Assembly: GCF_004000745.1 (NCBI RefSeq) | Contig: NZ_BILV01000001.1 | Location: forward strand, 140,571 to 204,570 | Source of the DNA: Paenibacillus barengoltzii NBRC 101215 | GTDB taxonomy: Bacteria; Bacillota; Bacilli; Paenibacillales; Paenibacillaceae | Reading direction: 5' to 3' | DNA: 64,000 nt | Shown: positions 1 through 8,517 of the stretch, piece by piece | Layout: every line of letters starts with the position of its first letter | How positions within the stretch are numbered: the stretch's first letter is position 1 | Made by a program: the position numbers and the translations under genes | The notes under the pieces: model-generated | Seen by the model: the letters and a program-made list of their open reading frames with translations, nothing else | Told to the model about the DNA's origin: nothing | Database searches by the model: none

Positions 1-168
1 CAAATCGGGTCCGGAAATGTCCTTCGCACCGTAATGATTCTCGATCCATGCCCGTTTGGTCATACTGGAGTTGCTGTCCAGAACGAGCGTTTCTTTACCT
101 GCCTTCGCCAAGAAAAGTGCTGCACTAGCTCCTGCAGGTCCTGCTCCAATAACAATTACATCAGCCAC
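1..168 (-). CDS. NAD(P)/FAD-dependent oxidoreductase, N-terminal fragment
   Basis: Only the first 56 codons lie in the window; the gene runs off the left edge. The N-terminus (ADVIVIGAGPAGASAALFLA) is a Rossmann dinucleotide-binding motif GxGxxG followed by an acidic strand end (VLD), as in thioredoxin-reductase-like flavoproteins. I take GTG at 168 as start because AGAAAGTAGGTG lies just upstream and the FAD motif begins four residues in. The gene lies 63 bp downstream of an HxlR regulator on the same strand, so the two are probably co-transcribed. That pairing often means a redox- or electrophile-responsive flavoenzyme. The substrate cannot be told from this fragment. Confidence 0.8.
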   Translation of the reverse strand, partial: MADVIVIGAGPAGASAALFLAKAGKETLVLDSNSSMTKRAWIENHYGAKDISGPDL

Positions 169-231
169 ACGTACACCTACTTTCTATGATATTCCATGCC
201 GCCCGCTCGCCGGTAACGGCATGTTCGTTGT

Positions 232-549
232 TTATTTAATCCACTCTTCCGCCCAGGACTGCACTTGTTCCATAACGGGACGAAGCGCCCGGCCTTTCTC
301 CGTTAGTTCATATTCAATCCGGACCGGCGTCTCAGGATAGACATGGCGAACCAGGATTCCTTCACATTCCAGATCCTTCATCCGCTCGGATAACATTTTA
401 TCGCTCATGGAAGGAATCTGATTCGAAATATCCTTAAATCGCTTGGGACCGTCCATCAGCGTTTTGATGATCAGACCGTTCCAACGTTTGCCTAAAAACG
501 AAAATGCCGATTCAAATCGCGGACACATTGCCTGGGAATGCTCATCCAT
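232..549 (-). CDS. HxlR-family winged-helix transcriptional regulator
   Basis: A 105-residue protein with the HxlR layout: an N-terminal Cys in MCPRFESAFSFLGKRW (the family signature is CP...GGKW), a winged helix in the middle (SERMKDLECEGILVRHVYPE), and a C-terminal dimerisation helix ending in WAEEWIK. Members of this family sense thiol-reactive compounds or metabolites, often through the N-terminal Cys. I chose the ATG at 549 rather than the GTG three codons earlier because GAGGTG sits at good spacing before it. It likely controls itself and the flavoprotein gene downstream. The effector is unknown. Confidence 0.88.
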   Translation of the reverse strand: MDEHSQAMCPRFESAFSFLGKRWNGLIIKTLMDGPKRFKDISNQIPSMSDKMLSERMKDLECEGILVRHVYPETPVRIEYELTEKGRALRPVMEQVQSWAEEWIK

Positions 550-613
550 AAAATTCACCTCGTTATCATCGCCGACCTAAGGGCTGAAAGCTTACAATTT
601 GTTAGTATATTTC

Positions 614-642
614 ATAATAGCATATTTATTAGAGGAAAGTAA
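614..642 (-). promoter_or_regulatory. Predicted promoter of the HxlR/flavoprotein pair
   Basis: On the minus strand TTACTT (637-642) and TATTAT (614-619) are separated by 17 bp in an AT-rich stretch upstream of the HxlR gene. This fits a sigma-A promoter. It is a match by eye only. Confidence 0.45.
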
Positions 643-660
643 GGGGGATGCCCGGTCATT

Positions 661-690
661 TAAAAAAACGACCGCCTAGGCGGCGGCCGC
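661..690 (-). terminator. Rho-independent terminator of the sugar operon
   Basis: Read on the minus strand, an 8-bp GC stem (CGGCCGCC pairing with GGCGGTCG, one G-U) is followed by TCGTTTTTTT. It lies 29 bp after the stop of the last sugar-operon gene at 719. Confidence 0.85.
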
Positions 691-718
691 TAGTATAGTA
701 TATTACGCTGGTTGTAAC

Positions 719-1687
719 TTATACCCACCACATTTCGCCGGCAGAATCTTCCACCAACACCTGCTGGAGATTGCGTACCGCCTTCGTGAACCCTTCGTCG
801 ATCGACATCAGGCCGTCTTCATGCTCGATGCTGACAACATAATCGTAGCCATACAAGCGAAGGGCACTGATAATGTCCGCCCAGGTTTTCAAATCATGGC
901 CATATCCTACTGTACGGAACTGCCAGGCCCGATCCTGCATCATCGTATAAGGCTGCATATCCGTAAGCCCGTAACGGTTCACGTTCACCGGATCAATCGT
1001 CGTGTCCTTGGCGTGGAAATGGTGAATCGCCCCAGCCCGGCCAAGGATCGAGATCGCCTGCACCGGATCAATTCCCTGCCACCACATATGGCTGGGGTCC
1101 AAATTGGCGCCGATGGCTTCCCCAGCCGCTTCGCGTAGGCGAAGCAGCGTGGCCGGCGTATGCACGGAGAACCCGCCGTGCAGCTCCAGACCGATCTTCA
1201 CATGATGCTCTGCGGCATAACGGCCCATTTCCGACCAATACGGAATCACCTTCTGGTTCCACTGCCAATCGAGGATCTCCTGGTAATCGTTCGGCCACGG
1301 TGCAACCGGCCAGTTCGGATATTTCGCGTCCTCGTGATCGCCGGGACAGCCGGAGAACGTATTTACCACCGGCACCTCCAGTAATTCAGCCAATTGAACG
1401 GTCTTGACGAAAGCGTCATGGAACTCTTGCGCCACCGCCTTTTGCGGGTGCAGAGGATTGCCGTGGCAGCTGAGCGCACTGATCGTTAACCCCCGCGATT
1501 CCACCGCCCGTTTGAACTCCTCCCGCGCTTGTTTATTTTCCAACAATACATCGGGATTACAATGCGCGTTGCCAGGATAACCTCCAGTCCCGATCTCTAC
1601 AGCTTTTAGCCCCTGTGCCGCTGCCTTATCCAGCGCCTGCTCCAAGGGGAGCCCTCCGAACAATACGAGAAATACGCCTAATTTCAT
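719..1687 (-). CDS. Sugar phosphate isomerase/epimerase, xylose-isomerase-like TIM barrel
   Basis: A 322-residue cytoplasmic protein of the AP-endonuclease-2/xylose-isomerase-like superfamily. It begins MKLGVFLVLFGGLPLEQALDKAA, the usual first barrel strand. Candidate metal ligands are spaced along the barrel: Glu in IGLELHGG, Asp/His in NLDPSHMWW, His in HFHAKD and Glu in SIEHED. Members isomerise or epimerise keto sugars and inositols. It is the last gene of a four-gene operon with two Gfo/Idh/MocA dehydrogenases and a second TIM barrel, a set typical of oxidation-epimerisation routes for unusual sugars or cyclitols. The substrate cannot be assigned from sequence alone. Confidence 0.88.
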   Translation of the reverse strand: MKLGVFLVLFGGLPLEQALDKAAAQGLKAVEIGTGGYPGNAHCNPDVLLENKQAREEFKRAVESRGLTISALSCHGNPLHPQKAVAQEFHDAFVKTVQLAELLEVPVVNTFSGCPGDHEDAKYPNWPVAPWPNDYQEILDWQWNQKVIPYWSEMGRYAAEHHVKIGLELHGGFSVHTPATLLRLREAAGEAIGANLDPSHMWWQGIDPVQAISILGRAGAIHHFHAKDTTIDPVNVNRYGLTDMQPYTMMQDRAWQFRTVGYGHDLKTWADIISALRLYGYDYVVSIEHEDGLMSIDEGFTKAVRNLQQVLVEDSAGEMWWV

Positions 1688-1705
1688 CTCCGGTCCCTCC
1701 CGTGA

Positions 1706-2788
1706 TTAATCAAAATAAACCGTTTTACCCGTTCTCGCCGACTCGTAAATCGCTTCCAAAATTTCCGTGACAACCAACGCTTGCTCCGGTTTCACCAGCG
1801 GTTCCTTATCCTCGAGAATCGCTTGTACCCAAGCTCTTGCTTCACGAGTAGCTTCGGTCTCCTGTTTCCCCTCGAAGAAGGCAACACCGCCCGAGCCCAA
1901 ATCAATCTTCGTTTCATACAGGCGACTCAATTTCTCCCCATTGATCCGTAGTCCGTTGGTCATGTCCGCGCCGCCTTCCGTTCCGCACAGCAGTGTTTTG
2001 GCTTCGCCGATATCCACGATGTTCAGCGCCCAGCTTGATTCCAGAATGATTGTCGCGCCATTCTTCATCGTAATGAAGCCAAATGCGGAGTCCTCCACTT
2101 TGAACTCCTCCGGATTCCATGGCCCGAATGCATTCGCTGCATTCTCGCGGCTGCCAAGCTTGTGGAAGACAGAACCGGTGACGCTCTTCGGCTCATAGTT
2201 GTCCATCAGCCACAAGGTCAGATCCAGAGCGTGCGTACCGATATCAATCAATGGACCGCCGCCTTGCTTCTCCTCATCGAGGAAGACGCCCCAAGTTGGC
2301 ACGGCCCGGCGGCGAAGCGCCAGCGCCTTCCCCAGATAAATGTCACCGAGCTCACCCTTTTCGCAAATTTCCTTCAAATACAAGCTGTCGCTGCGGAAGC
2401 GGTTTTGATAAGCGATCGTCAGCTTCTTGCCCGTACGCTTCGCCGCATCCAGCATTTGACGCGCCTGTTCTGCCGTCTTAGCCATCGGCTTCTCGCACAT
2501 GACATGGCGGCCGGATTCCAGCGAAGCAACCGTAATTTCAGCGTGGGAATCGTTTGGCGTGCACACATGTACGACTTCGGCATCGCTTTCCGCCAGCAAC
2601 TGACGATAATCGGTGTATACCTTGGCATTCTCGCCACCGTATTGGGCAGCAGCCTTGGCTGCGCGTTCTTCGATGATATCGCAGAATGCGACCATCTCCA
2701 CCTCAGGCTGCTGGGCCAGGCTTGGCAAATGTTTACCGTTCGCAATCCCGCCGCAGCCGATAATAGCTACTTTCAACGTTTTAGACAT
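1706..2788 (-). CDS. Gfo/Idh/MocA-family NAD(P)-dependent oxidoreductase
   Basis: A 360-residue protein. The N-terminal Rossmann fold has KVAIIGCGGIANGKHLPSL, then the family signature CEKPMAK with the catalytic Lys near residue 95. The C-terminal alpha/beta domain includes GGGPLIDIGTHALDLTLWLM, which supplies the Asp and His of the active site. Start ATG at 2788 is preceded by AAGGAGGT. Its first codons overlap the stop of the upstream epimerase gene by 8 bp, so the two are probably translationally coupled. It likely oxidises a sugar or cyclitol hydroxyl in the same pathway as its neighbours; the exact substrate is unknown. Confidence 0.9.
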   Translation of the reverse strand: MSKTLKVAIIGCGGIANGKHLPSLAQQPEVEMVAFCDIIEERAAKAAAQYGGENAKVYTDYRQLLAESDAEVVHVCTPNDSHAEITVASLESGRHVMCEKPMAKTAEQARQMLDAAKRTGKKLTIAYQNRFRSDSLYLKEICEKGELGDIYLGKALALRRRAVPTWGVFLDEEKQGGGPLIDIGTHALDLTLWLMDNYEPKSVTGSVFHKLGSRENAANAFGPWNPEEFKVEDSAFGFITMKNGATIILESSWALNIVDIGEAKTLLCGTEGGADMTNGLRINGEKLSRLYETKIDLGSGGVAFFEGKQETEATREARAWVQAILEDKEPLVKPEQALVVTEILEAIYESARTGKTVYFD

Positions 2789-3551
2789 GAAGTTTACCTC
2801 CTTTTTGCGCATAGTCACGCACCCATTCCATGCTTGTCTGAATGCTCGTGAGCGAATCTCCGGCACAATGGTCCTGCTCGACGATTAACCATTCCACCCC
2901 CGCATCAATTGCAGCATCACCGATCTCCGTAATGGCAATTTCCCCGCGGCCAAGCTCAACCGTATCCGGTGAACCGTCTGCCTTCTTGACCACGTCCTTC
3001 CAGTGCACCAGCGGAAGCCGCCCCTTATATGTAGCGATATAATCCAGCGGATTCGCTCCAGCGAAGGCAACCCAGCAGGAATCGAGCTCCACCTGCAGCA
3101 GATGTTCAGGCACTTGCTCGTAGATGGCGTCAAGCACCGGCTTGCCATCGTGTTGCAATGTCAGCTCAAAATCATGATTATGATAACAAAGCACTAAATC
3201 TTCCTCTTTGCACTTTTCACCGAATATTTTCAAATCTTCGATGATTTCCGACCAACGGTTGCGGTCTTCCTCCGCTAAATAAGGAACGATAATATAGCGG
3301 CTGCCAATCGCTTTATTAAACGCCAATTCCTCGTCGATCGCTTCCTTCAATCGGGTATAGGGCGTATGCGCACCAATCGCCGTTAATCCTGTCTCCCGCA
3401 GAATCTCCTGTACTTGCTCTACGGTACGTCCATAAAAACCGGCAAACTCGACACCTTGATAACCAAGCTCCGCCACTTTGCGCAAGGTTCCTTCAAAATC
3501 CCGTTCCAAATGATCTCTAACCGTATACAACTGCAAACCAAGTTTCGTCAT
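2781..3551 (-). CDS. Sugar phosphate isomerase/epimerase, IolE-like TIM barrel
   Basis: A 256-residue xylose-isomerase-like TIM barrel. It starts MTKLGLQLYTVRDHLERD, the LGLQLYTVR opening being common in this family. Putative metal ligands are in CYHNHDFEL, QVELDSCWV, LVHWKDV and IVEQDHCAG. ATG at 3551 is chosen over upstream starts because AGGAG lies about 9 bp before it. The stop overlaps the next gene (ATGTCTAA). With the neighbouring dehydrogenases it probably interconverts an oxidised sugar intermediate. It differs clearly from the other TIM barrel in the operon, so the two are not recent duplicates. Confidence 0.88.
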   Translation of the reverse strand: MTKLGLQLYTVRDHLERDFEGTLRKVAELGYQGVEFAGFYGRTVEQVQEILRETGLTAIGAHTPYTRLKEAIDEELAFNKAIGSRYIIVPYLAEEDRNRWSEIIEDLKIFGEKCKEEDLVLCYHNHDFELTLQHDGKPVLDAIYEQVPEHLLQVELDSCWVAFAGANPLDYIATYKGRLPLVHWKDVVKKADGSPDTVELGRGEIAITEIGDAAIDAGVEWLIVEQDHCAGDSLTSIQTSMEWVRDYAQKGGKLHV

Positions 3552-3586
3552 GGGTTCATTTCTCCTCTTCATCATAAGTAAGTCCC

Positions 3587-4645
3587 TTAGAGCTCTACAG
3601 GGCTCAACAGGATATGCCGACCTTCATTCGAGGACCGGGCAACCGCATGCATCGCTTCCAGAACATGATAAGCCAGTTTCCCGCTGGCTCGATGCTCCCG
3701 GCCTTCCTGCATCGCTTGCACCATTTCCTCAATACCGCGTCCCCGCTCGTTCTCTTCGCTGGCAAATACCGGCGGCAACGTCTCCCAAGTCTCTTCTCCG
3801 GCCCAACGAAGCTTCACCTCGCCGGTAAACCAGTTCGGATCTGGGACTTCCAGCGTGCCTTCGGTGCCATAAATCTCCATCCGCGGCAGCATGCTCCCGC
3901 CTCGCACATCAAAGCTGGTCACCAGCGTACCGATCGCCCCTCCCACGAAATCCAGCGAAGCACTGTAATGGGTTGGCGTATGAACGGGGATCCGGGTGCC
4001 CGCTTTCGGTCCCGAGCCGATCGTCCGCTCCGGAATCTGACTTCCCACCGAACCGCTGACCCGGCGAATCGGTCCCAGCAATTGGACTAGCGCCGTCAGA
4101 TAGTACGGCCCCATGTCAAACATCGGCCCGCCGCCTTCGACATAGAAAAACTCGGGATTCGGATGCCAGCGTTCCGGCCCGCCGCTGACCATAAACGCGG
4201 TAGCTGCCACCTGACGTCCAATCAACCCGTCATTAATCGCCTTGCGGGCCGTTTCCAGCCCGGCGCCAAGGAAGGTATCCGGGGCACAGCCGACGCGGAG
4301 GTTGCGTGCCGCAGCCAGCTCCAGCATTCGTCTGGCGTCCTCCAAGCGGATCGCCAACGGCTTCTCCACGTAAACGTGCTTACCGTGCTGCAGAGCCGCA
4401 ATGTTAATCGCTGCATGGGATGAAGGCACCGTGAGATTCAGAATCAGGTCGATTCTAGGATGCCGTAACATTTCTTCAACTGTGAATACGTTTTCAATTC
4501 TGAATTCCTCGGCCCGCTCGCGCGCCTTCTCCGGAAACTGGTCGGCCAGCGCCACAACCTTCAGCCTGTCGCTCTTCGCCAAATGACGGAGGTAAGCCGG
4601 ACTGATGTTGCCGCAGCCGATAATGCCAATCTGGATGTCTGTCAT
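3587..4645 (-). CDS. Gfo/Idh/MocA-family oxidoreductase (first gene of sugar operon)
   Basis: A 352-residue NAD(P)-dependent dehydrogenase. The nucleotide-binding motif is IQIGIIGCGNISPAYLRHL, the catalytic Lys lies in VEKPLAIR, and the substrate-binding half contains GGGPMFDMGPYYLTALV. ATG at 4645 has CAGGAG about 9 bp upstream. The gene heads the operon and faces an AraC regulator across a 149-bp divergent region. It is distantly related to the second dehydrogenase of the operon, which suggests two successive oxidation or reduction steps on one substrate family. Confidence 0.9.
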   Translation of the reverse strand: MTDIQIGIIGCGNISPAYLRHLAKSDRLKVVALADQFPEKARERAEEFRIENVFTVEEMLRHPRIDLILNLTVPSSHAAINIAALQHGKHVYVEKPLAIRLEDARRMLELAAARNLRVGCAPDTFLGAGLETARKAINDGLIGRQVAATAFMVSGGPERWHPNPEFFYVEGGGPMFDMGPYYLTALVQLLGPIRRVSGSVGSQIPERTIGSGPKAGTRIPVHTPTHYSASLDFVGGAIGTLVTSFDVRGGSMLPRMEIYGTEGTLEVPDPNWFTGEVKLRWAGEETWETLPPVFASEENERGRGIEEMVQAMQEGREHRASGKLAYHVLEAMHAVARSSNEGRHILLSPVEL

Positions 4646-4794
4646 TTTGGTCACTCCTGCCAAGCAGATGTTTGTCTATTTGATGCGCTACCCATGTACC
4701 ATGGTATTTCAAATTGCTCCAATGTAAAATGAATAATATGATTGAAACATGAACAATCTGGTCATTTTTTTCGAGAACCCTGTGGAGGACACCG
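4646..4794. promoter_or_regulatory. Divergent control region, sugar operon / AraC gene
   Basis: This 149-bp AT-rich gap must hold both promoters and the likely AraC sites. I see no consensus promoter in either direction. A palindrome GTACCATGGTA sits near 4692-4702. No exact direct repeat long enough to call as an AraC site was found by eye. Confidence 0.4.
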
Positions 4795-5616
4795 ATGAAC
4801 AAAGAGGCAAATCTGCAAATTTTATATGCTGGTTATTCGTTGCACCGCAAACCGTTCCACACGACCCTGCCGAACGGGCACGAAAATTATCTCATCCGCC
4901 TGCAGACGTTAGGCAAATGCCGCACGCGGCTAAACGGGCGGCTGGAGCTGCTGGAGCCTGGGGATTTGCTGCTGTTCGCCCCCGGGGACCCTTACGAGTT
5001 GAAAATCGAAGCCGAAACGAACGGAACTGGTGAACCCGTGGTTTCCAGCGGAGATTACCATATTTTCTTGTCCGGGGAATGGATTGAGTCCTGGTGGAAT
5101 CGCCGGCCGCTTCCACACCGTTTGAAGGTTCCCCTGTCCGAAGGGATGGTTGGAGCCTTCCGTCAGATTATGCTGGAGCAGCGCCGCATCTCTAACCCCA
5201 TGCCGGAAATCTCCGAATATTACTTGAAGATTCTGTGCTTGGAGATTGAACGAAATTTGCTCGAGCAGCCGCAGCCCACCTATCCTACCTATCTTGCCCA
5301 CCGTCTAAAAAATTATATCGAAGAGAACGCCTCCTCGCCCTTTAAACTGGAGGACGCTGCAGCCCACGTCGGCATCAGCGTGTCGCGGGCGGTGCATCTT
5401 TTCAAGCAGGCCTTTGGCACCAGCATGATTCAATACACGCTGGAGGTGCGGCTGAACATGGCGCGGGAGCGGATTATTTTTAGCCCTTTATCGCTGGAGC
5501 ATGTTGCGGAAAGCTCCGGCTTCCCTAGCTACAACTACTTTCATAAAGTATTCCGCAAGCGATTTGGCATGTCGCCCAAGCAGTTTCGTTTATCTGCCCG
5601 GGAGAACAACAATTAA
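4795..5616 (+). CDS. AraC-family transcriptional regulator
   Basis: A 273-residue protein with an N-terminal cupin-like sugar-sensing half (about residues 1-130, with LELLEPGDLLLFAPGDPYEL). The C-terminal double helix-turn-helix runs over about residues 170-268 (KLEDAAAHVGISVSRAVHLF and a second HTH in LSLEHVAESSGFPSYNYFHK), ending in the hallmark FGMSPKQFR. GTGGAGGACACCG precedes ATG 4795. It is divergent from the sugar operon, so it is probably that operon's ligand-dependent activator. The inducer is unknown but should be a substrate of the neighbouring enzymes. Confidence 0.9.
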   Translation: MNKEANLQILYAGYSLHRKPFHTTLPNGHENYLIRLQTLGKCRTRLNGRLELLEPGDLLLFAPGDPYELKIEAETNGTGEPVVSSGDYHIFLSGEWIESWWNRRPLPHRLKVPLSEGMVGAFRQIMLEQRRISNPMPEISEYYLKILCLEIERNLLEQPQPTYPTYLAHRLKNYIEENASSPFKLEDAAAHVGISVSRAVHLFKQAFGTSMIQYTLEVRLNMARERIIFSPLSLEHVAESSGFPSYNYFHKVFRKRFGMSPKQFRLSARENNN

Positions 5617-5633
5617 CGAGCGAGCCAACAAAC

Positions 5634-5680
5634 ACAAAAAATAACGCCGCGACGGCCGTTAATCGGCCGCCTGTGGCGTT
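5634..5680. terminator. Convergent (bidirectional) terminator
   Basis: Nested inverted repeats AACGCC/GGCGTT and CGGCCG/CGGCCG form a strong hairpin. On the minus strand it is followed by TTATTTTTT, so it mainly serves the TerC gene. On the plus strand it closes the AraC gene. Confidence 0.75.
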
Positions 5681-5698
5681 GTTCTCTTGCGTTTCCTA

Positions 5699-6400
5699 TT
5701 AGCTTCCGTTTGTTTGCGGCATCGCTTTCGCTTGGTGAAGCCGCGCCTTGCGCTTCTTCATGAGGTTGCCAAGCAGCACGACCGCAGCGATGACGAGCAG
5801 CTCGAAGCCGTATTTAATCCAAGGGCTGGCGAACCAGTCATGAATCAACGGTTCTTCAACGATCATCTTGGATGCAGTCCAAGCCAGCACAGCCGCCCCA
5901 ATCGTAATGACGATCGGAAAGCGTTCCGTCAGCTTCAGAATCATCGTGCTGCCCCATACCATAATCGGTACGGATACAGCCAAACCGATAATGACCAACA
6001 AGGTGTCCCCGTGCGCTGCGCCAGCGACTGCAAGCACGTTGTCGAGACCCATCATGGCATCGGCGATAATTATCGTGCGAATGGCCGCCCACATTTGGTT
6101 CCCGGCCTTGATCTCATGACTTTTCTCCTCAATCAGCAGTTTATAAGCAATCCAGACTAAAGCAAGCCCTCCGGCAAGCCGTAGTCCCGGGATGTTGAGC
6201 AACTGCACAACGAGCAGTGTCATGACGACCCGGATCACAATTGCCCCCAGGGTTCCCCATACGATTACTTTCTTCTGATCCTGTTGCGGTACATTGCGGG
6301 CAGCAAGCCCAATAACGATTGCGTTGTCCCCAGCTAAGACGAGGTCGATCAGGACGATGGATAATAAGGCCATCCAAAATTCCGGTGACAAGAAGTCCAT
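5699..6400 (-). CDS. TerC-family integral membrane protein (YkoY/YjbE type)
   Basis: A 233-residue polytopic membrane protein with about seven hydrophobic segments. The TerC signature is clear: LIDLVLAGDNAIVIGLAARN near the N-terminus and AIRTIIIADAMMGLDNVLAVAGAA in the middle, with paired acidic residues inside membrane helices. Family members are linked to Mn2+ efflux and metalation of secreted enzymes. The yybP-ykoY riboswitch upstream strongly supports a manganese role. ATG 6400 has AAGGGGAGAG before it. The protein ends in a basic cytoplasmic tail (NLMKKRKARL). Confidence 0.92.
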   Translation of the reverse strand: MDFLSPEFWMALLSIVLIDLVLAGDNAIVIGLAARNVPQQDQKKVIVWGTLGAIVIRVVMTLLVVQLLNIPGLRLAGGLALVWIAYKLLIEEKSHEIKAGNQMWAAIRTIIIADAMMGLDNVLAVAGAAHGDTLLVIIGLAVSVPIMVWGSTMILKLTERFPIVITIGAAVLAWTASKMIVEEPLIHDWFASPWIKYGFELLVIAAVVLLGNLMKKRKARLHQAKAMPQTNGS

Positions 6401-6554
6401 GTTCTCTCCCCTTTCTAATGTTCCATGCGTGCGGTTCTATTTTTTTGGATCACGGCCTCGCCATTCACGTCCGTTGCCTCAGGCCAGCAAGATGGCGAGA
6501 CGGTTCAATCGGACGATCGAGATGGCTGGGACTACGGGAAGATCCCACCGTTCC

Positions 6555-6591
6555 AAAAAAAATGCGCCGTGTCCGTATTGGGCACGACGCA
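6555..6591 (-). terminator. Second terminator-like hairpin in the terC leader
   Basis: On the minus strand a stem of about 12 bp (TGCGTCGTGCC against GGACACGGCGCA, two G-U pairs) is followed by eight T. It comes about 15 bp after the riboswitch terminator and still about 155 bp before the terC start codon, so it lies inside the leader. Confidence 0.7.
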
Positions 6592-6600
6592 TATACGCAT

Positions 6601-6728
6601 CAAAAAAGACCTTTACCCAATACTCGCTACGGGCAAAGGTCTCGCTAACAACTCTTCGTTGCCAATAAAGCCGGGGTATGTATAACTCCCGTAATGACGA
6701 CTTTATTGTAACAGCTACTCCCCTTTGG
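6601..6728 (-). promoter_or_regulatory. yybP-ykoY manganese riboswitch
   Basis: The minus-strand leader of the TerC gene starts AAAGGGGAGTAGCTG. It contains CGGGAG...ATACATACCCCGG and then GCGAGACCTTTGCCC...GGGTAAAGGTC with TTTTTT. These are the conserved blocks of the yybP-ykoY element including its intrinsic terminator (6601-6641). The class binds Mn2+ and typically turns on TerC or MntP-type genes at high manganese. The GGGGAGTAG and ATACA..CCC elements lie at the expected positions. Confidence 0.92.
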
Positions 6729-6754
6729 GAACCATGCATGTTTTATTGAGTTAT

Positions 6755-6760
6755 ATTATA
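6755..6760 (-). promoter_or_regulatory. -10 box of the riboswitch-terC transcript
   Basis: A perfect TATAAT lies on the minus strand about 27 bp before the first conserved riboswitch block. No convincing -35 is visible; TGGTTC lies 17 bp upstream. Confidence 0.5.
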
Positions 6761-6801
6761 GCACGCACTTTACGAGAGAACCAGCCTTTTATGCTATCAT
6801 T

Positions 6802-6829
6802 TTGGCTTTGTGTCAAAACAAGTTATAAT
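6802..6829 (+). promoter_or_regulatory. Promoter of msrAB
   Basis: TTGGCT (6802-6807) and TATAAT (6824-6829) with a 16-bp spacer lie 25 bp before the msrAB start codon. It is divergent from the terC leader promoter. Confidence 0.6.
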
Positions 6830-6853
6830 AGTGATGAAATGGAGGGATCCCAA

Positions 6854-7843
6854 ATGAGTCCATCAACAAATTCCAATCTCAAATTAGCCACGTTTGCCGG
6901 AGGCTGCTTCTGGTGCATGGTGTCACCATTCGAGGAGCTGCCCGGCGTTCACGGCATTATTTCTGGATATACCGGCGGTCACACGGTAAACCCTACGTAC
7001 GAGGAGGTTTGCGCTGGGAACACCGGCCATTATGAAGCGGTGCAGATTACGTACGATCCGGACATCTTTCCTTACCGCAAACTGCTGGAGTTGTATTGGC
7101 AGCAAATTGATCCAACTGACGCAGGCGGCCAATTCCATGACCGCGGGGATTCGTATCGGACCGCAATTTTCTATCATGATGAGCAGCAGCGTCAGGAGGC
7201 GGAAGCTTCCAAGCAAGAGCTTGCGCAAAGCGGCCGCTTCGATAAACCGATTGTTACCCCGATTCTGCCGGCAGCCCCATTCTATCCTGCCGAAGAGTAT
7301 CATCAGCAATATCATAAGAAAAATCCGGGACACTATCGGCTGTATCGCAAAGGTTCCGGACGTGAAGATTTCCTGGAGCGCCACTGGTCCGGCCCTGCCA
7401 ATCGGGAAGAGCTGAAGCGCAAGTTGACGCCAATCCAATACGAGGTCACACAAAATAATGCGACTGAGCGTCCTTTTACCGGAGAGTATTGGGACCATGA
7501 AGAAGAAGGCATTTACGTGGATGTCGTCTCCGGCGAGCCGTTGTTCAGTTCCCGTGACAAATACGATGCCGGCTGCGGTTGGCCGAGCTTTACCCGCCCG
7601 ATCCGGAGCTATCACATCAAGGAGAAGACCGATACCAGCCATTTCATGATTCGCACTGAAGTGCGCAGCCGGCTGGGCGATTCCCACCTGGGTCACGTCT
7701 TCGAGGACGGTCCGGAACCAACAGGACTCCGCTATTGCATCAATTCGGCAGCGCTCCGCTTCGTGCCGAAGGCCGATTTGGAGAAGGAAGGATACGGAGA
7801 ATATCTGTACCTGTTTGAAGATGAGCCCAAATCGCAAAAGTAA
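6854..7843 (+). CDS. msrAB: Bifunctional peptide methionine sulfoxide reductase MsrA/MsrB
   Basis: A 329-residue fusion. The N-terminal MsrA domain (about 1-175) has the catalytic GCFWC motif and reduces Met-S-sulfoxide. The C-terminal MsrB domain (about 185-320) has [17 protein letters not shown] and [11 protein letters not shown] with the catalytic Cys, for Met-R-sulfoxide. The paired CxxC zinc ligands of many MsrB proteins are absent, so this is the zinc-free form. GGAGGGATCCCAA precedes ATG 6854; the reading frame is open further upstream but without a ribosome site. It repairs oxidised proteins in the cytoplasm and is monocistronic. Confidence 0.95.
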   Translation: MSPSTNSNLKLATFAGGCFWCMVSPFEELPGVHGIISGYTGGHTVNPTYEEVCAGNTGHYEAVQITYDPDIFPYRKLLELYWQQIDPTDAGGQFHDRGDSYRTAIFYHDEQQRQEAEASKQELAQSGRFDKPIVTPILPAAPFYPAEEYHQQYHKKNPGHYRLYRKGSGREDFLERHWSGPANREELKRKLTPIQYEVTQNNATERPFTGEYWDHEEEGIYVDVVSGEPLFSSRDKYDAGCGWPSFTRPIRSYHIKEKTDTSHFMIRTEVRSRLGDSHLGHVFEDGPEPTGLRYCINSAALRFVPKADLEKEGYGEYLYLFEDEPKSQK

Positions 7844-7850
7844 TACCTGA

Positions 7851-7892
7851 AACAAGAAACAGGCAGCCCCTCTCGGCCGCCTGTTTCTTGTT
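7851..7892. terminator. Convergent terminator msrAB / CGNR gene
   Basis: A perfect 14-bp inverted repeat (AACAAGAAACAGGC) with a 14-nt loop lies 7 bp after the msrAB stop. It is symmetric enough to serve the minus-strand gene ending at 7909. Confidence 0.85.
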
Positions 7893-7908
7893 ATTTATGA
7901 AGAACAAG

Positions 7909-8475
7909 CTATTGCTCGCCTGGATCGGTTCCCGCCTTCTTACGGGCGCGAAACCTCCGCACCTTCATCAAATTGCCGCACGTCTTGTCTTCACAGTATT
8001 TCTTCGTCCGGTTACGCGTGTCATCGTAAAAAAACCAGCGGCAATCCGGGTTATCACACAGGCGAATTCTTGACGTTTCCCCGTGAAGCAGCGTTTCACC
8101 GAAGCTGGCGGCAATCTCTGCCCGCACATGGCGCCAGTCCTCCGTCACTGGAACATATTGCAGCCGGATGTCTCCCGGTTCTCCGGACAACCTGCGGGTA
8201 ACCAGATCCTGCGCCAAATGTTTATTGAGCACCTGCCAATCCGCCTCCCCCATCTTACCGCCTCCCGCCAGTTTGACCGTTAAGGCATGCAGGCGTTCCC
8301 GAAAATGACGCATGGCCAAGACCTCTTCCGCCGGCATCGGCACAGGAGCAGTCAATTGCCATTGATTAAGGAACCACTGCTGCCAGTTCAGCTTCTCCAG
8401 CCGATCTTCGCTGCGTCCGCTTCCCCGCCAGTCATGCCACTCGCTGTTCAAAAAATCACTCCATAATGTTTCCAC
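7909..8475 (-). CDS. CGNR zinc-finger (ABATE domain) regulator
   Basis: A 188-residue protein. The C-terminus carries the CGNR zinc finger: CDNPDCRWFFYDDTRNRTKKYC followed by CGNLMKVRRFRARKK. This is Cx4C...CGNR with a basic tail, thought to bind DNA. The N-terminal half is the helical ABATE domain. Start is GTG 8475 with GGGGG upstream. It is divergent from a DinB-family gene, and TTACA-type boxes in the shared gap are candidate autoregulatory sites. Such proteins are annotated as putative stress-related transcription factors; the ligand is unknown. Confidence 0.85.
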   Translation of the reverse strand: METLWSDFLNSEWHDWRGSGRSEDRLEKLNWQQWFLNQWQLTAPVPMPAEEVLAMRHFRERLHALTVKLAGGGKMGEADWQVLNKHLAQDLVTRRLSGEPGDIRLQYVPVTEDWRHVRAEIAASFGETLLHGETSRIRLCDNPDCRWFFYDDTRNRTKKYCEDKTCGNLMKVRRFRARKKAGTDPGEQ

Positions 8476-8517
8476 TTCGAAGCCCCCAAATCCGTAACGA
8501 CCTAATCAATAAATAAA

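Noticed and set aside
5634..5680. Palindromic CGGCCG repeats as a recombination site
   Set aside because: Position between convergent genes and the T-run make a terminator the simpler reading.
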